Notes: a model not told the origin generated them from the sequence alone. Shown: positions 22,205 through 34,085, counted from the stretch's first letter. The stretch: 64,000 nucleotides of DNA from Culex pipiens pallens (GCF_016801865.2 NC_068939.1:125706176-125770175); one strand, 5' to 3'. Numbers and translations: made by a program.

Positions 22205-22475
22205 ATAAAGTCGAGGATGGCTTTCTTACTCGTTACCAAATATGGGCCAACTAAGTTTAAATTAGTTTTAATTTCAAAAAGTATTGCCACAGTTGTCAGA
22301 TCATCGATCATTTAAACTTGTTTGGAAGGTCTTTCGATTACCTATGCAACGATCCAGATCCAGATATTTATGAAAACACATTTGTATAATTAACTTTCGA
22401 ACTCCTCATCAAAACGTAAGTTTTTTTAAACTCTGTCAACAAGACACTAATATGAGTCCAGTGCTGAGAAAACTG
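22205..22475 (-). repeat. Relic of the satellite composite with a single monomer
   Basis: In order it shows a worn terminal block (GCTTTCTTACTCGTTACCAA), one diverged satellite unit (TTGGAAGGTCTTTCGATTACC at about 22320) and the spacer block (GTCCAGTGCTGAGAAAACT at about 22453). The order matches the full composites, but only one monomer is present. It is either an ancestral, unexpanded form or a collapsed array. Confidence 0.6.
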
Positions 22476-22767
22476 ACTGATTATTTGCAAAGCTCTTTTC
22501 TATGGACAGCCTCCAAATTTGTACGGAGATGCACATGCTTTTTTGGACCTAAGGAATCTATGCACAAAGGTTCATCCAAATTTAAAAAAATAAATATATA
22601 ATGATCTGAAAGTTTTAAATAAACCTTGCTAAAGTTGTGCTAAATGATTCTGCAGAAAAAGCCGCTTTAGTCTAGACAAACAAACAACATAGTTTGCATA
22701 ACACACGTCATTCGCAGCTAATTGCTCTATTCGAACAATGCAAACACAAATCAACACAAACACTCAC

Positions 22768-22884
22768 CAGTGACGTCGTCGCTTCCTGTGCTCGTACCTC
22801 ACCAACGGCCATCAGTGCCACCAGTGCCAGCGCCATCAGCTGCTGCCCCGGCATCCCTAGCAGCGCTCGAAACCTTTGCCTCAT
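22768..22884 (-). CDS. Candidate first coding exon: signal peptide, followed by a splice donor
   Basis: ATG at 22884-22882 opens 39 codons that end exactly at a strong donor (CTG|GTGAGTG, intron from 22767 downwards, phase 0). The peptide has a basic start (MRQRFRALLG), a hydrophobic core (LMALALVALMAVG) and a plausible signal-peptidase site after EVRA, then QEATTSL. That is the normal layout of a secreted or membrane protein. A GC-richer, non-repetitive stretch of at least 300 bp upstream (22885-23200) suits a 5' UTR/promoter. Two weaker internal donors (GTGAGG and GTACGA) could end the exon earlier. The remaining exons are not identified; they would lie at lower coordinates, perhaps beyond a long repeat-filled intron. 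The gene is not recognised. Confidence 0.5.
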
Positions 22885-24880
22885 GACGGAAACCCCACTC
22901 TCGCACCACCAATCACTTCAAACTCAATCGATCCAAGCTGTGAGCCTGAGTCGTCGATTTATTTGTACACACACCGAAAATAAATTTGAGACACTTCAAA
23001 CGAACACACCACACACAATTCTTCACAATTATTTGTTTTTTTTATGATGCTCCGGTACACGATGTCAAACAAACCCGGCGGGATGTGCGATCACGATTCC
23101 GTTCGTTGCGATGGGTGCGTGCGATCTCGGCGATCCCTGGCTTTGAAGTTCTTGTCACATTAGCGATGCGTCACGCTGGGAAAACGCATCCACCCCCTGC
23201 AATTAAAGGTTAGACTCGTTAGTTGGGCTGATTCTTGGGTGTTCTGAAGACAGACAAGGCTTGTTTCTGCAAGTTCTTTGTAAATTTTCTGTGGAATCCC
23301 ATCTCGGTTTGTGTCTTGGCAATGTAAAATGAATATGATGGTTTGTGTCCTTGCTAAATGTTGAAACATTATGAAGCTAACAACGTATTCAAACAGGATT
23401 GCAACCACTGAATTCTACCAGCCTCGTCTGTCTTCAAATACAATTCTCAATGTTTAACAAAAGTGCAAAATCACGTTGCTTCTTCGTTTGTTTTGATGGT
23501 TTGGAGGATCTTCTGGACAGATAGCGCCACCGTCGGGCGTCGAAGATGACATTTCCAGATCAGGCCAATTCAGTAACCCCCCGTCTTTGCTGGTGCGATT
23601 CTGCGCGATCTGCATTCTTGTGCAGTTCATCAATGGCGATCGGTTGAGGAGTCGTTGCCGTCGTGATCTTGATCTATACCGCGCGAGCGGATATTTTTCT
23701 AATAAAGTTATTACGATTGTTTACTTTGGCGGATGGATGGACGGATGGTGGAAAGATCGAGCGAGGTGCATCTTGTGCGGAAGATGGTGGTTTTAAACGA
23801 GACTCACGACATTCGGCGAGGAGGAGGACGATTATGATGGTCGAGGTTATTACAACGTGGGCATCTTCGCTGGGATGAGGTTAGGATCGGATGACCAAAC
23901 TCTGCGGGTCACAGCGTTACAACAGCATTTAATTTGAAAATCGTTTGTCGGGTTTTCGTGCTTTAGGGTTATTATAATTTCAACTGTGGCTCTGAATTAT
24001 TTATGTTTAATAAAGCAGTCATGGGATTTTGGAATTTTGTTCAAAAATAGAAAGTTTAAAAATAAGGATACTAAAGTATAAAATTGTTACACACACCCTA
24101 AAAATGTGGTTTTTCATAAAATTGCATAATTTTAATTTCTATAAAAAAATCAATTCAATCAAAAATTACTTTTTGGAATTTAACAGCGACAAAACTTAAG
24201 CGCGTTAAATTTCTCTCGTGAATCTCACACTTGACGAAGTGTCGATAGAATTGACACTACCTCTCTGCGTAAGTTTGTCTTTCCAAACAAATTTTTGATA
24301 TTTTCATACAAATTTTAATGATCATCAGCGTCCCCTAAACCTTAACCGATGTGGATCATATTCTGTATAGATACTTAGGGAACATCAATGTTTATTTCAG
24401 AAATAAATAATTTACAATACTATTTATTTATTATTTGAGGAAACTGACGCGGTTTTATTGACATCCACTTTAAAAATGTCAAGCTGTGGTATGATTTGGA
24501 AAACATTCTATTCCGTCATCAGGAGTGAAATCAAAGGGCAATTCACTTCTGATATTGCGCCAATATGAAGCCAATATTGGAGTCGATATGGTATGCAGCC
24601 AAGGAATACTGCGCGAGTATTATGCGCGTATGATATTTACGCTGATATCAGGGTAGATATGACCTCAAACACGACGAATATGGGGTCTATATCGTCAATA
24701 CGGTATGCAGACAATAAGAATATTATGTGCGTATGATACGCGTATGCAGTATACTCGAAGTGATTAACCCCTAGAGTGAAATTGGGTCTGGGAGTGAGAT
24801 CGGGTCATAAAAATTTCAGCATTTTTCAAAATTTGGTTCATTTCGCTTTTTTCTTTCTTTTTCCGAATAGGACGTTTTAT
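22885..24880. other. Possible 5' UTR/promoter of the minus-strand exon, then AT-rich DNA
   Basis: 22885-23880 is relatively GC-rich and non-repetitive. From 24000 on the sequence is AT-rich. At 24540-24770 the motifs GGTATGCAG and GCGTATGATA recur and ATTCACTTC/GAAGTGATT may be the worn ends of a small element; this is not secure. Confidence 0.35.
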
Positions 24881-24889
24881 CGAATTGAC

Positions 24890-26000
24890 ATTTGGGCAAA
24901 AGTTTAGTTTTTCAGATACTAAATCTTTCTAAATATTTTTTCAAGAACTGGTCATGTTTTAAAGAATAAATAAAACTCAAAAAATATTTCAAATGCGTTC
25001 TAAAGCAGCGATATATTTTTTTTTAAACAGCTCTATTTGCTCTCAAAGAACTGTTTTTATTCAAAAGAATGCAAAAAAAAATATTTTCAATGAACTGGGC
25101 ATGTTAAAAAGAATACAAGAACCAACAGAATGTTTATAAAACTTATCAATACACCCAGAACTGGGCATCGGCATACGAGAGAATAAAGAGCACGATTCGG
25201 TAGTAAAATGGTACTGTGTGCGGACTGAGAGGATAAATCTCTAAATAACCGAGAGTACTTTACTCATGGGTTCATCTTCAAAAAAAGTTCATCTATAAAA
25301 AAAAAGTACCGGTACCGAGACTCAAACCCACGACCTTCGGCATATTGAACCGTGCCTTTGCCGTAAGGGCCACCATGGTTCGGTTATTAAGTGGCGGTCA
25401 TTTGTCCATATAAGCCACTCAATAGGATAAACTGTTCCGATGAACGAATGAACACGCGAGAGGACTATACTCTAGCAAAATAGCACTTTCCTCTCGTTTC
25501 TTTTCGTGAGGACTATTCCCTCGTTCTTTAACTTTGGGTGTATGAAATAACTGGTTATTTTGAAAAGAACGCAAAATCTCCCAGAAATAAGTAATTAATC
25601 TTTTAAACTGTCAAAATAATTGTTTGGAAAAATACAAAAAGGCATAAAAAATTATGAGCCATTCATTTTAAAAGAATTGGTCATGTTTAAAAGAATGCAA
25701 TAACTCCCAGAAATGAGACATTATTTTTAACATTTAAAATAGTCCAAAAAATTGTTTATGTTAAAAAGAATGTAAAAGCAGAGATTATTTTTTTTGAAGA
25801 GCCAATTCAATTTAAAAAAAAACTGCTCATGCTGAAACGAAAGCAAAAACTCCCACAAATTACAAATAAGAAGAATTAAATTACCATATAAAAAAACCAA
25901 AGAACTAGTCATGTTTGAAAAAAAATTAAAACTCACGCAAATATATATAGTTTTTTCAACTACTGATTTAATCTTCACAATTCGTCTGTCAATAAAATCT
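24890..26000. repeat. Degenerate tandem repeat with GGTCATGTT...AAGAATG...ACTCCCA units
   Basis: Related phrases recur at about 24950 (ACTGGTCATGTTTTAAAGAA), 25095 (ACTGGGCATGTTAAAAAGAA), 25678 (TTGGTCATGTTTAAAAGAAT) and 25905 (ACTAGTCATGTTTG), often followed by AAACTCCCA. Units are about 90-150 bp and strongly diverged. The array is interrupted by the element at 25152-25540. Confidence 0.55.
25152..25540 (-). mobile_element. TA-flanked element (CACCCA ends) with a tRNA-like internal segment
   Basis: Ends CACCCAGAAC and the inverse AACTTTGGGTG share CACCCA plus scattered matches, flanked by TA (25150-25151 and 25541-25542). On the minus strand about 25310-25385 resembles a tRNA: an A-box-like TGGCCCTTACGG, an anticodon arm with CAA in the loop, and a B-box-like GGGTTTGAGTCTC. 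A MITE that captured, or was built on, a Pol III unit is possible; a tRNA-derived SINE with chance inverted ends is the alternative. Confidence 0.45.
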
Positions 26001-26460
26001 CCCGTATAGCCAAACAATCTTCACGAAAAGACTTTTATTTAGGCAAAATATTCCGCATTCAAGTTAAACTGCCAAAACATGTATAGTTTTCATTTTTGAA
26101 GTTTTTTTTATGCATTTCAGTTGACCAAATAAGGCACTTTTTGCGCTAGACTTTCAGGTTGGTTTGAGTTTATACCCATGTTTTAAAAATCGAAAAATAA
26201 AACAATCGTGTTTTTCCGTGAACTTGTTTTTTTTCTGATCTCAGTCCAACCAACCACGTTGCAGAAGACATCTAGTCGATCCGAAAATCCCTTTTGAAGA
26301 TACAGATTTTTGAATATTCACATGCCCATTTTGTATGAACCGCACAATTGAGTTTTGAATAGGAAAACTACTTTGTGTACTTTTACTTATAAACCTTAGT
26401 GAATGTCTGAGATAATTTTGTTAAGTTCAATTTAAAAAGTTACTTTAAATGTCGGTTATC
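26001..26460. other. AT-rich DNA with a family X/Y fragment
   Basis: 26235-26345 (AGAAGACATCTAGTCGATCC, AAGATACAGATTTTTGAA) corresponds to 36590-36660. No gene. Confidence 0.45.
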
Positions 26461-26465
26461 GCCGA

Positions 26466-26545
26466 TGAAATCTAGATTACTTTTTCAAAACAACCAATGC
26501 GCCATGGGTTTCCTATGTACGTAGGACCTTTTTGAAAAAATAAGC
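26466..26545. repeat. Second copy of the CATGGGTTTCCTATG hairpin
   Basis: TTTTTCAAAACAACC and GGACCTTTTTGAAAAA pair around GCCATGGGTTTCCTATG, as at 12246-12323. Confidence 0.55.
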
Positions 26546-26643
26546 GAGAAATCATCGGTATCGATAACGATATGGTTATCGCTAACGCCAGATGATTTAA
26601 ATAAAGGTGATAATTTTATCGTTTGATAACGTTGACTTTTTAT

Positions 26644-26858
26644 CCCAAGTAACATTTTTTCCAGGAGTTCTACAAGAGCTCTTCAAGGTAGCTACAGCAT
26701 AGCAGTTTGGACCGCGGTAGGATAAAATTATCTTCAAAACTTCTTCAGGAGTTGGAAGAGTACTTGAAGAGAGTTTTATGCTACCGCGGTCCAAACTGCT
26801 ATGCTGTAGCTATCTTGAAGAGCTCTTGTAGAACTCCTGGAAAAAAATGTTACTTGGG
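26644..26858. mobile_element. Small foldback MITE with CCCAAGTAACA ends
   Basis: 215 bp. The left arm 26644-26721 and right arm 26780-26858 are near-perfect inverse copies (start CCCAAGTAACATTTTTTCC, arm end GACCGCGGTAG). A 2-bp AT flanks both sides (26642-26643 and 26859-26860). The ends resemble the larger elements at 17674-19503 and 55739-57349, and the 2-bp duplication matches the AA seen at 55739-57349. It is non-autonomous; the superfamily is not settled. Confidence 0.8.
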
Positions 26859-26869
26859 ATATATATGAT

Positions 26870-28854
26870 CTGTCCTTAGATGGTTTACGACAGACCTTCT
26901 CAATGAGACGTCTTAACAGGCAGTAACTGGCAATCTCAACTGACAGTATCAATCATTCATCAAATTAAACAAATATAAAGTCGTTACTCTCGTCGCTGCA
27001 GCAATAATAAGCCTCTTTTTGAGACTTAGAATAAGTCTTTTAGACTATATATAAAAAAAATACACTTCTAGCAGACTCTATTCAAAAGCATCCGTAGAAT
27101 AGTAGCTTTTTCCTCCAAGTATTGCTGCTATGCTAACGTGGGGCCACCGGGTTACGACGAAGCATTAGAATGTCCGATAAAGCTACTTAATGGCTTAGAG
27201 CCTCGCTGGAGATATGTAAAGCTCGTTTTGTGTACGGATTTAAACTCGTTATTGAAGAACATTACTCACTGTCGATTATGTATACTGCTCAGCTTTTATG
27301 CCAATTATTTCCTTTCTTGGCCGCCGGCCAACTTAACTCCGCATCAGTGAAATGAAGGTCGAAATCGCAGTGAAATTGACAAAAGCTGGCCAAGCAGAAA
27401 TGCGAGAAAATAAAGTGCAGTTTTAAGGGTATGGCTTGCCACACCTCACGTGAAATCGACAGCCGCGCAGCAGAGTAAACAAAAGTTGTCCGATGATTAT
27501 CGAGCCTTTTGACGAGATTGGCCGGACTTTCTATAACTGAGCGATACTTCAGTGTTACCTCATAAATCGTTGGAATGAGTTTAATGTAAATTTGATTGAT
27601 TTTATTGTGTAATGTTAAAAAATTAGAATAACCAGCTTTACCATCGTACTGTAATACGGCAAAGGTCAAGTTGCTTTTCATGGACTCCATTTACAGTAAA
27701 AACAAACGATCCATAAATCTTCCCGGCAAACGAAATGCTCCTAAGTGAGATACCGCGTGTTACACACCCTTCAAGGAATCAATCACAAACATCCTGAAAT
27801 GGAAGGATGACCACATATGAGCAGCTAAAGTCACCTTAACAACTTTAATTAAAAAGCGTGGGAAGTCGGCAGACTAGTAGAAGACTAAAGTTTAATAACA
27901 CTAACTAACCAATCGAGATATTACGACAGTATTCATTACATACTAGGCTTGCCAACTTAAGGTTGATCCATTAATCTAGCAAACGACGCATCTGCGGTGT
28001 TAACCCCTTAAACTTCTGCAGCAGCGTACTCCTCTTATAGTGTGTTAAGCCAGCGCGTTCTGCCAGCGAAGAGGTTCAAACTTGTTTTCGCTGCTCTCCC
28101 CCCTCAGATAAAGGTCAAAGATTAACAACGCGCTCTCGAAGTTCTTGATCGTCAACTCTACCCCATCATCATTATCCGACGACGACGTCTGACTTCCAGC
28201 AGCAATAGTATAAGTTACCTTTATTGCACAATTTTACTCCCAAGAGACTTGGTCGGTGAAGAGAGGTTCGTCGTCTCCCCGGTGTGTACTACCCCATAAA
28301 ACTAAGAAGCTTAGAAACCAGGATGTAGATTTGTCGACGGCAGAACCGCAATCGCTGCCAACTTCTTGGTGCAGATAATTGCCAAAGCCGCAGTCATTAA
28401 AAGCCTATTATTTTTAATTGATTTATCGCCCATTCGGAAGGCAGAAGCAGCAGCAGCTGATGAGGCTTGTGATGATGGACGAATTGTTCCACGACCGCGT
28501 GCGCTGCCGAACATAACATTTGGACTATCAAACAGAGTTAAAGGTGATGATCGAGACGCATCATTAAATCGCGGTGTGCTGGGGAGCTTCTGAGGGGATT
28601 GTGTCTGACGGATGCACAGATTTGTAAAGGGCTTCTAGAGTGAAATAAAATTTAAGCAATCGAATTTTATTATGAGAGCAGCACCAAATTTGAAAAAATC
28701 ATGTATTGTACTTCCATCATACATAGCCATTAGCAATCAAAATAAAGTAAAAATTTAAACTTTTTAAATTTTCAGAAAAAATAGAATTCTCGATGAGCAA
28801 CTATTTGAAGCAGGGGCAAAAATCGATTATGATGCGATAAGGTTCTTATTTGGG
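26870..28854. other. Mostly non-repetitive DNA without a supported gene
   Basis: A 134-codon ORF on the minus strand (27289-27690) begins with ATG but has no recognisable domain and is about the longest expected by chance in this composition. 27990-28600 is GC-richer and may contain regulatory or exon sequence that I cannot delimit. Confidence 0.35.
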
Positions 28855-29480
28855 TTCTTATCTCATGTTTCATATTTTAGCATTAAAATGGTGGGTTGTT
28901 TGAGTGAGACTTAGAAAACATTAATTTTCCTGTTTTTAAACACTTGCATGGCAATATCTCAGCAACTAAAGGCCGTATCAACAAAGTTCAAAAAAGCAAA
29001 ATATAGAGAATTTGCTCAACTTTTCAAAAATATTTTTTTCAAGAGTGGGCAAACATGGGCACTAATTAAAATAAAATAACTGCTAATATTTTCGAAAAAG
29101 TTACCCAAAAATGGCTATAAATTGAAAACGGTGCACTTTATCAAAATTTTACTTAAGTACTTTTTGATTGTAAATTTGATTTTACACCGAAAAATGAAGC
29201 AGAAAAATGTTTGCGACCAACATTTCAATTTTTTGAAAATATCAGTATTGATTAAAAAATTCCTAACTCGGTCAAAGATTTTTTGCACAACCTGGAAATT
29301 TCTGAAAAGTTGGCATTTGATGTCCCCTTAATCATATCAGAAAATGAAAAAATAAATAAAAATAGTGTTTTTTTGCAAATCAAGTTTTAGTGACAAAAAG
29401 TGAAATTAAAAATCACCAAAACAAATTTACCGTGTATAATTTTTTTTCAGTGTAGTCCTTATCTATACCTACAACTTTGC
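28855..29480 (+). repeat. Family X, nearly full copy
   Basis: Colinear with 175-719 plus 2305-2390 after removal of the composite at 708-2304. It provides the empty-site comparison: AGTGAAATTAAAAATCACC is uninterrupted here (about 29398-29416). Confidence 0.7.
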
Positions 29481-29704
29481 CTTAGATAAGATGTCAAACA
29501 ATCACATAAAAATGTCACCGATACAAGTAAGATTAAGCTACTTAAGCTAAAAAAAATGCGAGTCACTTGTTTCTGTACCGTAAATTTCACTTAATTTTAT
29601 GAACTCTACCTTAAATGCCAATTGCTTAAATATTATCCTAGTCTCACCCCTTAGATGGGGTGACATTGAGTCAAATGAAACTAAAACGACGCTTAAATAC
29701 AATG

Positions 29705-30824
29705 CACAGTGGTCCAGAACGCCAAATTAAGTGGAAAATGGATTTTTCGAAAAATCGTGAAGTTTTGGAGCTTTGGTGTCTTGAGAAGAGTTGTTGCCAA
29801 TAGAAAATGGCAACTTTTGGTTCAGTTCAAAGTAAGGGTGGTTCACGATTGGGGTGATTTTAAAAATCTAACTTTTCAGGAATATTTTTGGGATTTTTAA
29901 ATTTTAAGGGGTTACATACATGTATATCCGCAAAAAAGTCAGATGATGATGTGAGAACACACTTAGTTTTGTTTAAAATCTGTTTTCAGGGCAATAAAAT
30001 ATACTTTTTAAAAACAATTTTGAAGACATTTGGTTGTAACATTGCTGACATATGGCTATTTGAAGTCAGCAGTTCCAAAAAACGGGTACCACGATATCTT
30101 AACACTGTCTTGACCACATCGGCTCAAAATTTTAGTGAAGACTCGTTAAACCAATTCCGTGTGCATGACGAAGCCCGATTTACAAAAAGTTAATTTAAAA
30201 AAAAAATGCACACGGGATCTGTCTTGAGAGTCTTCACCTCAAATTTCAGCCAATTTGGTCCATCCCATCTCGAGATATCGTGGCACCCGTAAATCAACTC
30301 GGGGTTTAAAGAAAAACGCCAACAAAGTTTAACAGCCCGCCTTGCGCATGGCAAAATTTTGAGCTTAAATCGTCTCTTGCTCAGTTTAATCATGAAATAT
30401 CTTCATGAAACTTTCAGGATTGATTAATAATCATCATATGAGTAGATTTAACAAATATTCTGTGATATAAAATTTGGTGATTTTCTACATGTATGTAACC
30501 CCTTAAGCGCCAGGTTGCATTCGAAAAATTTAAAAAAAACCCAGGGGCATTTTTCTTTAAACTCGAAATATCTTCATTTGAAATTGTCTAATTTTCAAGG
30601 GAAAAGTGTATGGGACCACCCTAACGAAATTCGAAATTGTCCAACTATATGTTTTCCATGTAATTTTGCCCGCTGAATCTGAATCTACCCTCAGAAATGA
30701 GCCAAAGTGTCAAAAAATCGATTATTGGTCATATTTTCAAACCAATAGTTGCCCTTTCCCATTTGCAACAACTCTTCTGAAGACACCAAAGCTAAAAAAC
30801 TTCACCATTTTTCGGACCACTGTG
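29705..30824. mobile_element. Foldback element with CACAGTG ends (Transib-like), copy 2
   Basis: Begins CACAGTGGTCCAGA and ends with CACTGTG in inverse. It is flanked by a perfect 5-bp duplication CAATG (29700-29704 and 30825-30829). The sub-terminal sequence matches copy 1 at 20408-21752 (AATTAAGTGGAAAATGGATT). Transib elements have CAC-A/T-RTG ends and 5-bp duplications, so the assignment rests on both features. It is shorter than copy 1, and its left arm is broken by the TTAA element at 29908-30502. No transposase. Confidence 0.8.
29908..30502. mobile_element. TTAA-flanked (piggyBac-type) element nested in the foldback
   Basis: Inverted ends GGGGTTACATACATGTA and TACATGTATGTAACCCC, with TTAA on both sides (29904-29907 and 30503-30506). 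A TTAA duplication is the signature of piggyBac-type integration. 595 bp, and the 101-codon ORF inside shows no transposase motif. It inserted after the foldback, so it is younger. Confidence 0.85.
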
Positions 30825-30829
30825 CAATG

Positions 30830-33493
30830 ATATTGTACACACAAGTCATCCAACAGGGTTTCTTATTCGAGGGAATCGTATTGACATGCTACAATGTTTG
30901 TAGTTGAGATTTTCAAATATTTGAGCACTTTTCGAGCAATCCAAAAAAAAATTTAAAAAATGATTTTTCTAGAGGTCATTTTTGGCCAAAAACGTACCTT
31001 AACTTTAGAAAATGGCAGGATTTGTTCCAGGAACCAGATTTTTTCAGCTCAGTCATCTTAAGATGTCCTCTACCCAACCCTTTCAACAGAATTTAATTTC
31101 ATTGAGAAGGACCTGAGAAATAATAAAATCCGTAAAAAATCATTTTGATTCAATCTCAACTCCCTGACCCAATGTCGCCTCCACTGACGATATATATTAT
31201 AAATATTTAAAACGAGTCTAAACATGCTCAAAATTATGTTCAACGTTGAAAAATACTTTTAAAATTGTTTTCATTTCTTATGGAAAATATTAGTTTTTCT
31301 TCATGATTTTTTGGAACAATTTTGAAAGGGGTTACATGGACTTGTCTATTTTTTTGCAATTGCCCTACTGCATAAAAAAAAATATATTTAGAAAACCAGA
31401 AAACAAAAAGTCTAAACACATAGTTTTCAGATATCAGAACTGCTCGGCGGAAACAACTGACGAGTCTCGACAACTTATGAGCCATTCCGCCGATTTTTTT
31501 TTTTGTCAAAAAAAAACTTGAAAATTTTGATGCAAGAGGATCATTAAGTGTAAACCATTTGAAATGCATTTTTCTGCGTTGATAATCATATTTATAAACT
31601 AAGTTTTTTTTAATTATTGCAAATTGAATCGATTGTGTTGCAATCTATTTTTTCATACTTTGAAATTTTGAATATCAATGAAAAATGCAAAAATCACAAA
31701 CAAATAATAAATCTTGAAACATTTGTTTAAAAAAACCTCCTGCTTGTATAATATGGCATTTTGTCCACCATATGACGTTATCCGAAAGCTAGCCAACCAA
31801 ATTCGCCTAAAATCTCCCTATCGCTGTCCCCAAAGATGCATCACCGCATACTGAATTACGACAAAGTGACATTTAAAATTTTGCCGCGCGAAAGATGAAA
31901 TGCCGGCTCTCAGCTTCTAGCGTGGCGCTCGTGTGCTTTTGCTGGCACATCATCAGACTGATCATCGCAGATTTACAATGGCAGCGGGACGATAAAGTGT
32001 GCAATTTTTCATCAAAATGAAGAAGTAATTTTTCGCGTGTTTGGTGTGCGAAGCTGTGGGGGTTAATTGAATTATAGTTTTTTGGAGGTATGAAAATTTA
32101 TCATTTTTAGTGATTTTTTGATCGTTTTTGATGATGTGAGATTTTGAATAAATGGGAAAGTTAAATTTTATATGACAAATTGGTTTCACTTTTGTCAGCT
32201 CAAGTTAAACAAATTTGATTTAATTCAAACCATTTTTGTTCAACTTTCATAAGATTAATCTTTGTTAGCAAATTAATTTTTACGAGCTTTTTAATTTCAA
32301 ATTTCAAATCTTAACGTCACCATCACCATCTCTTCGTTAACTCTTTTTTGTGGGTCAATCGCGACAAGATCAACCCAGGAGAGCGAAAAAAAAGTCCAAC
32401 AAAATCATAATAAATAACACAAAAAAAGTCCACCCTTCTTTCCCACATCGAACAATGAGCGTTTCGCGATACCTTAGTCGGTTAAATTGCGGCGCTTATC
32501 TGCGCTAATGAAATAAAAATATAGACCCCCTCACTCTCATCACAGCTGTCTTCGTCGTCACGTTCAAAGAGCTTTTGACTTAAACTTTGGCACCCTTTGT
32601 GCCTGCCTGGCCGTGCTTTGCGGGGGCTTTGGAATCTCTCCCCCCGAAAAGAGCACGCGAGATTATGCGACGTGCGATGGCGCCTCCAATCTGGTTGGTG
32701 GGTCTAAAACAAAAAATTACATAATTTTGCCAATAATGTTCACGTTCAACCTTTTTTTTTTCGCGAAAGGGGCTTTAATTCGTTTAGGGTAGCATGCACA
32801 CAAACAAAACAGCTGATTGCATTTTACTACCAAAATAGGTTGCGTGTGCCGCCGAGCTACTTTAATTATAAAATCACTCGCCTTTGGGAAAACGGTTTAA
32901 TCGATTTCGTGGAAAATTGCGAACCGTTTTGGGGAGTGTTTTTTGCTTGATTTGATTTGCTGACTTTGTTTTTCTAAGCTTAACGTTATCGTGATCAAGT
33001 TAGTTTGGGATGCAATGATGTTACTTTCTTGAAAGATGTATGGCGTTGTCCAGATTGGGGAGATTGAAAAAAAGTGTATTACAAAATGATTAGCACATTA
33101 TAACAGTATCGCTTCTATAATAAACTTTAATAAATTTATGATTTTTTTTATCAAGTTTACCATTCATTTTTTCTGACGATATCCGGAATTTAAATAATTT
33201 AAACAGAATAATTTGGAATTTAAAATGCCTTGAGAAAAAATAAAAACCGAACTTTATCGTTCAACGAATATCTCAATGTTCACCCAGGGTTTTACAAAGG
33301 CTTCTTTAATTAATAAATTTTCAAACCAAAATATGCGTAATTTTAGTTTTGGAAATTCAATTCAAAACATGGGCTTAAGCGCTCCTAATTAAAAACAAAT
33401 CCTTAAAATATAGGCAATGCCACATGAAACAAATAATAATAAACTCACAAATATCAATATAATGTAAACTGAGTTGAAATTGATAGCCCGGGA
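30830..33493. other. AT-rich repeats, then a non-repetitive stretch
   Basis: 31328-31345 carries GGGGTTACATGGAC, a lone end-like match to the TTAA element. 31780-33010 is GC-richer and non-repetitive (possible regulatory island). No coding exon could be supported. Confidence 0.4.
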
Positions 33494-34085
33494 TAAAGTA
33501 AATCTTTCCCTGTTCCTGAGGGAAAACCCGTGAAGAGTATCGGGGCCGGCAGTTACAAAACGGATTCTGTGACAGTTCATTAATCAACCTAATGTTAACA
33601 TGTTAAGGTTTATGTTAACATTCCATAGGTTGTCTCCCTAAGGTGCAGGTTTGCCAGGTTGCCAGATAAATCTGGGAATGCCAGACTTTTCAAGTGTCAG
33701 CCAGAACAAAGATTCACCCTTCTCTGTGCCAGATTTTTCACGTAATGCACATTTCAAATAACATTTTGATTATTTTCGTTTTTCTTCACGAAAATAAAAA
33801 AAAACTACATTTTAGAGGCTATAAAATCAGTTAAACCATCTGAATTCTACAAACTTTTTGATTAATTTATATTCTCCCTCCCCAGAATTCAGAATTATTA
33901 GATTTTCGTCTGACAGATTTTTCCAGATTTTTAATCGATACTTTGCCAGATTTTTAAAATTTTGACCTGGTAACCCTGCAAGGTGTCTTGATAAGGTCCA
34001 GTTTGTGACTACCTTCCCTTTACTAAGCAATCGAATCCAAAAGGGAAATGATCACCAGTTGTGTTAGTCAGAGTCGGGATTTGAT
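33494..34085 (-). mobile_element. tRNA-derived SINE on the minus strand, head-truncated, with a nested insertion
   Basis: Colinear on the minus strand with the SINE at 55592-57530 once both nested elements are removed: AACTGGTGATC, CGATTGCTTAGTAAAGGGAA, AACTGGACCTTATCA, GCCGGCCCCGATACTCTTCA and GGGAAAGATTTACTTT occur in the same order. Only the B-box side of the tRNA head remains, near 34070-34085 (CAAATCCCGACTC). It is interrupted by 33645-33979. Confidence 0.75.
33645..33979. mobile_element. MITE with GCAGGTTTGCCAGGT ends
   Basis: GCAGGTTTGCCAGGT and the inverse of GCAGGGTTACCAGGT form the ends. AAGGT is present on both sides (33640-33644 and 33980-33984; AAGGTG if the first base is counted as host), while the related SINE at 57366-57374 has AAGG sequence only once. 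A 5-6-bp duplication; the superfamily is unclear. Confidence 0.65.

Noticed and set aside
27289..27690. 134-codon ORF with ATG on the minus strand
   Set aside because: Length is about what chance gives once in 64 kb at this composition; no domain, no promoter, no splice context.
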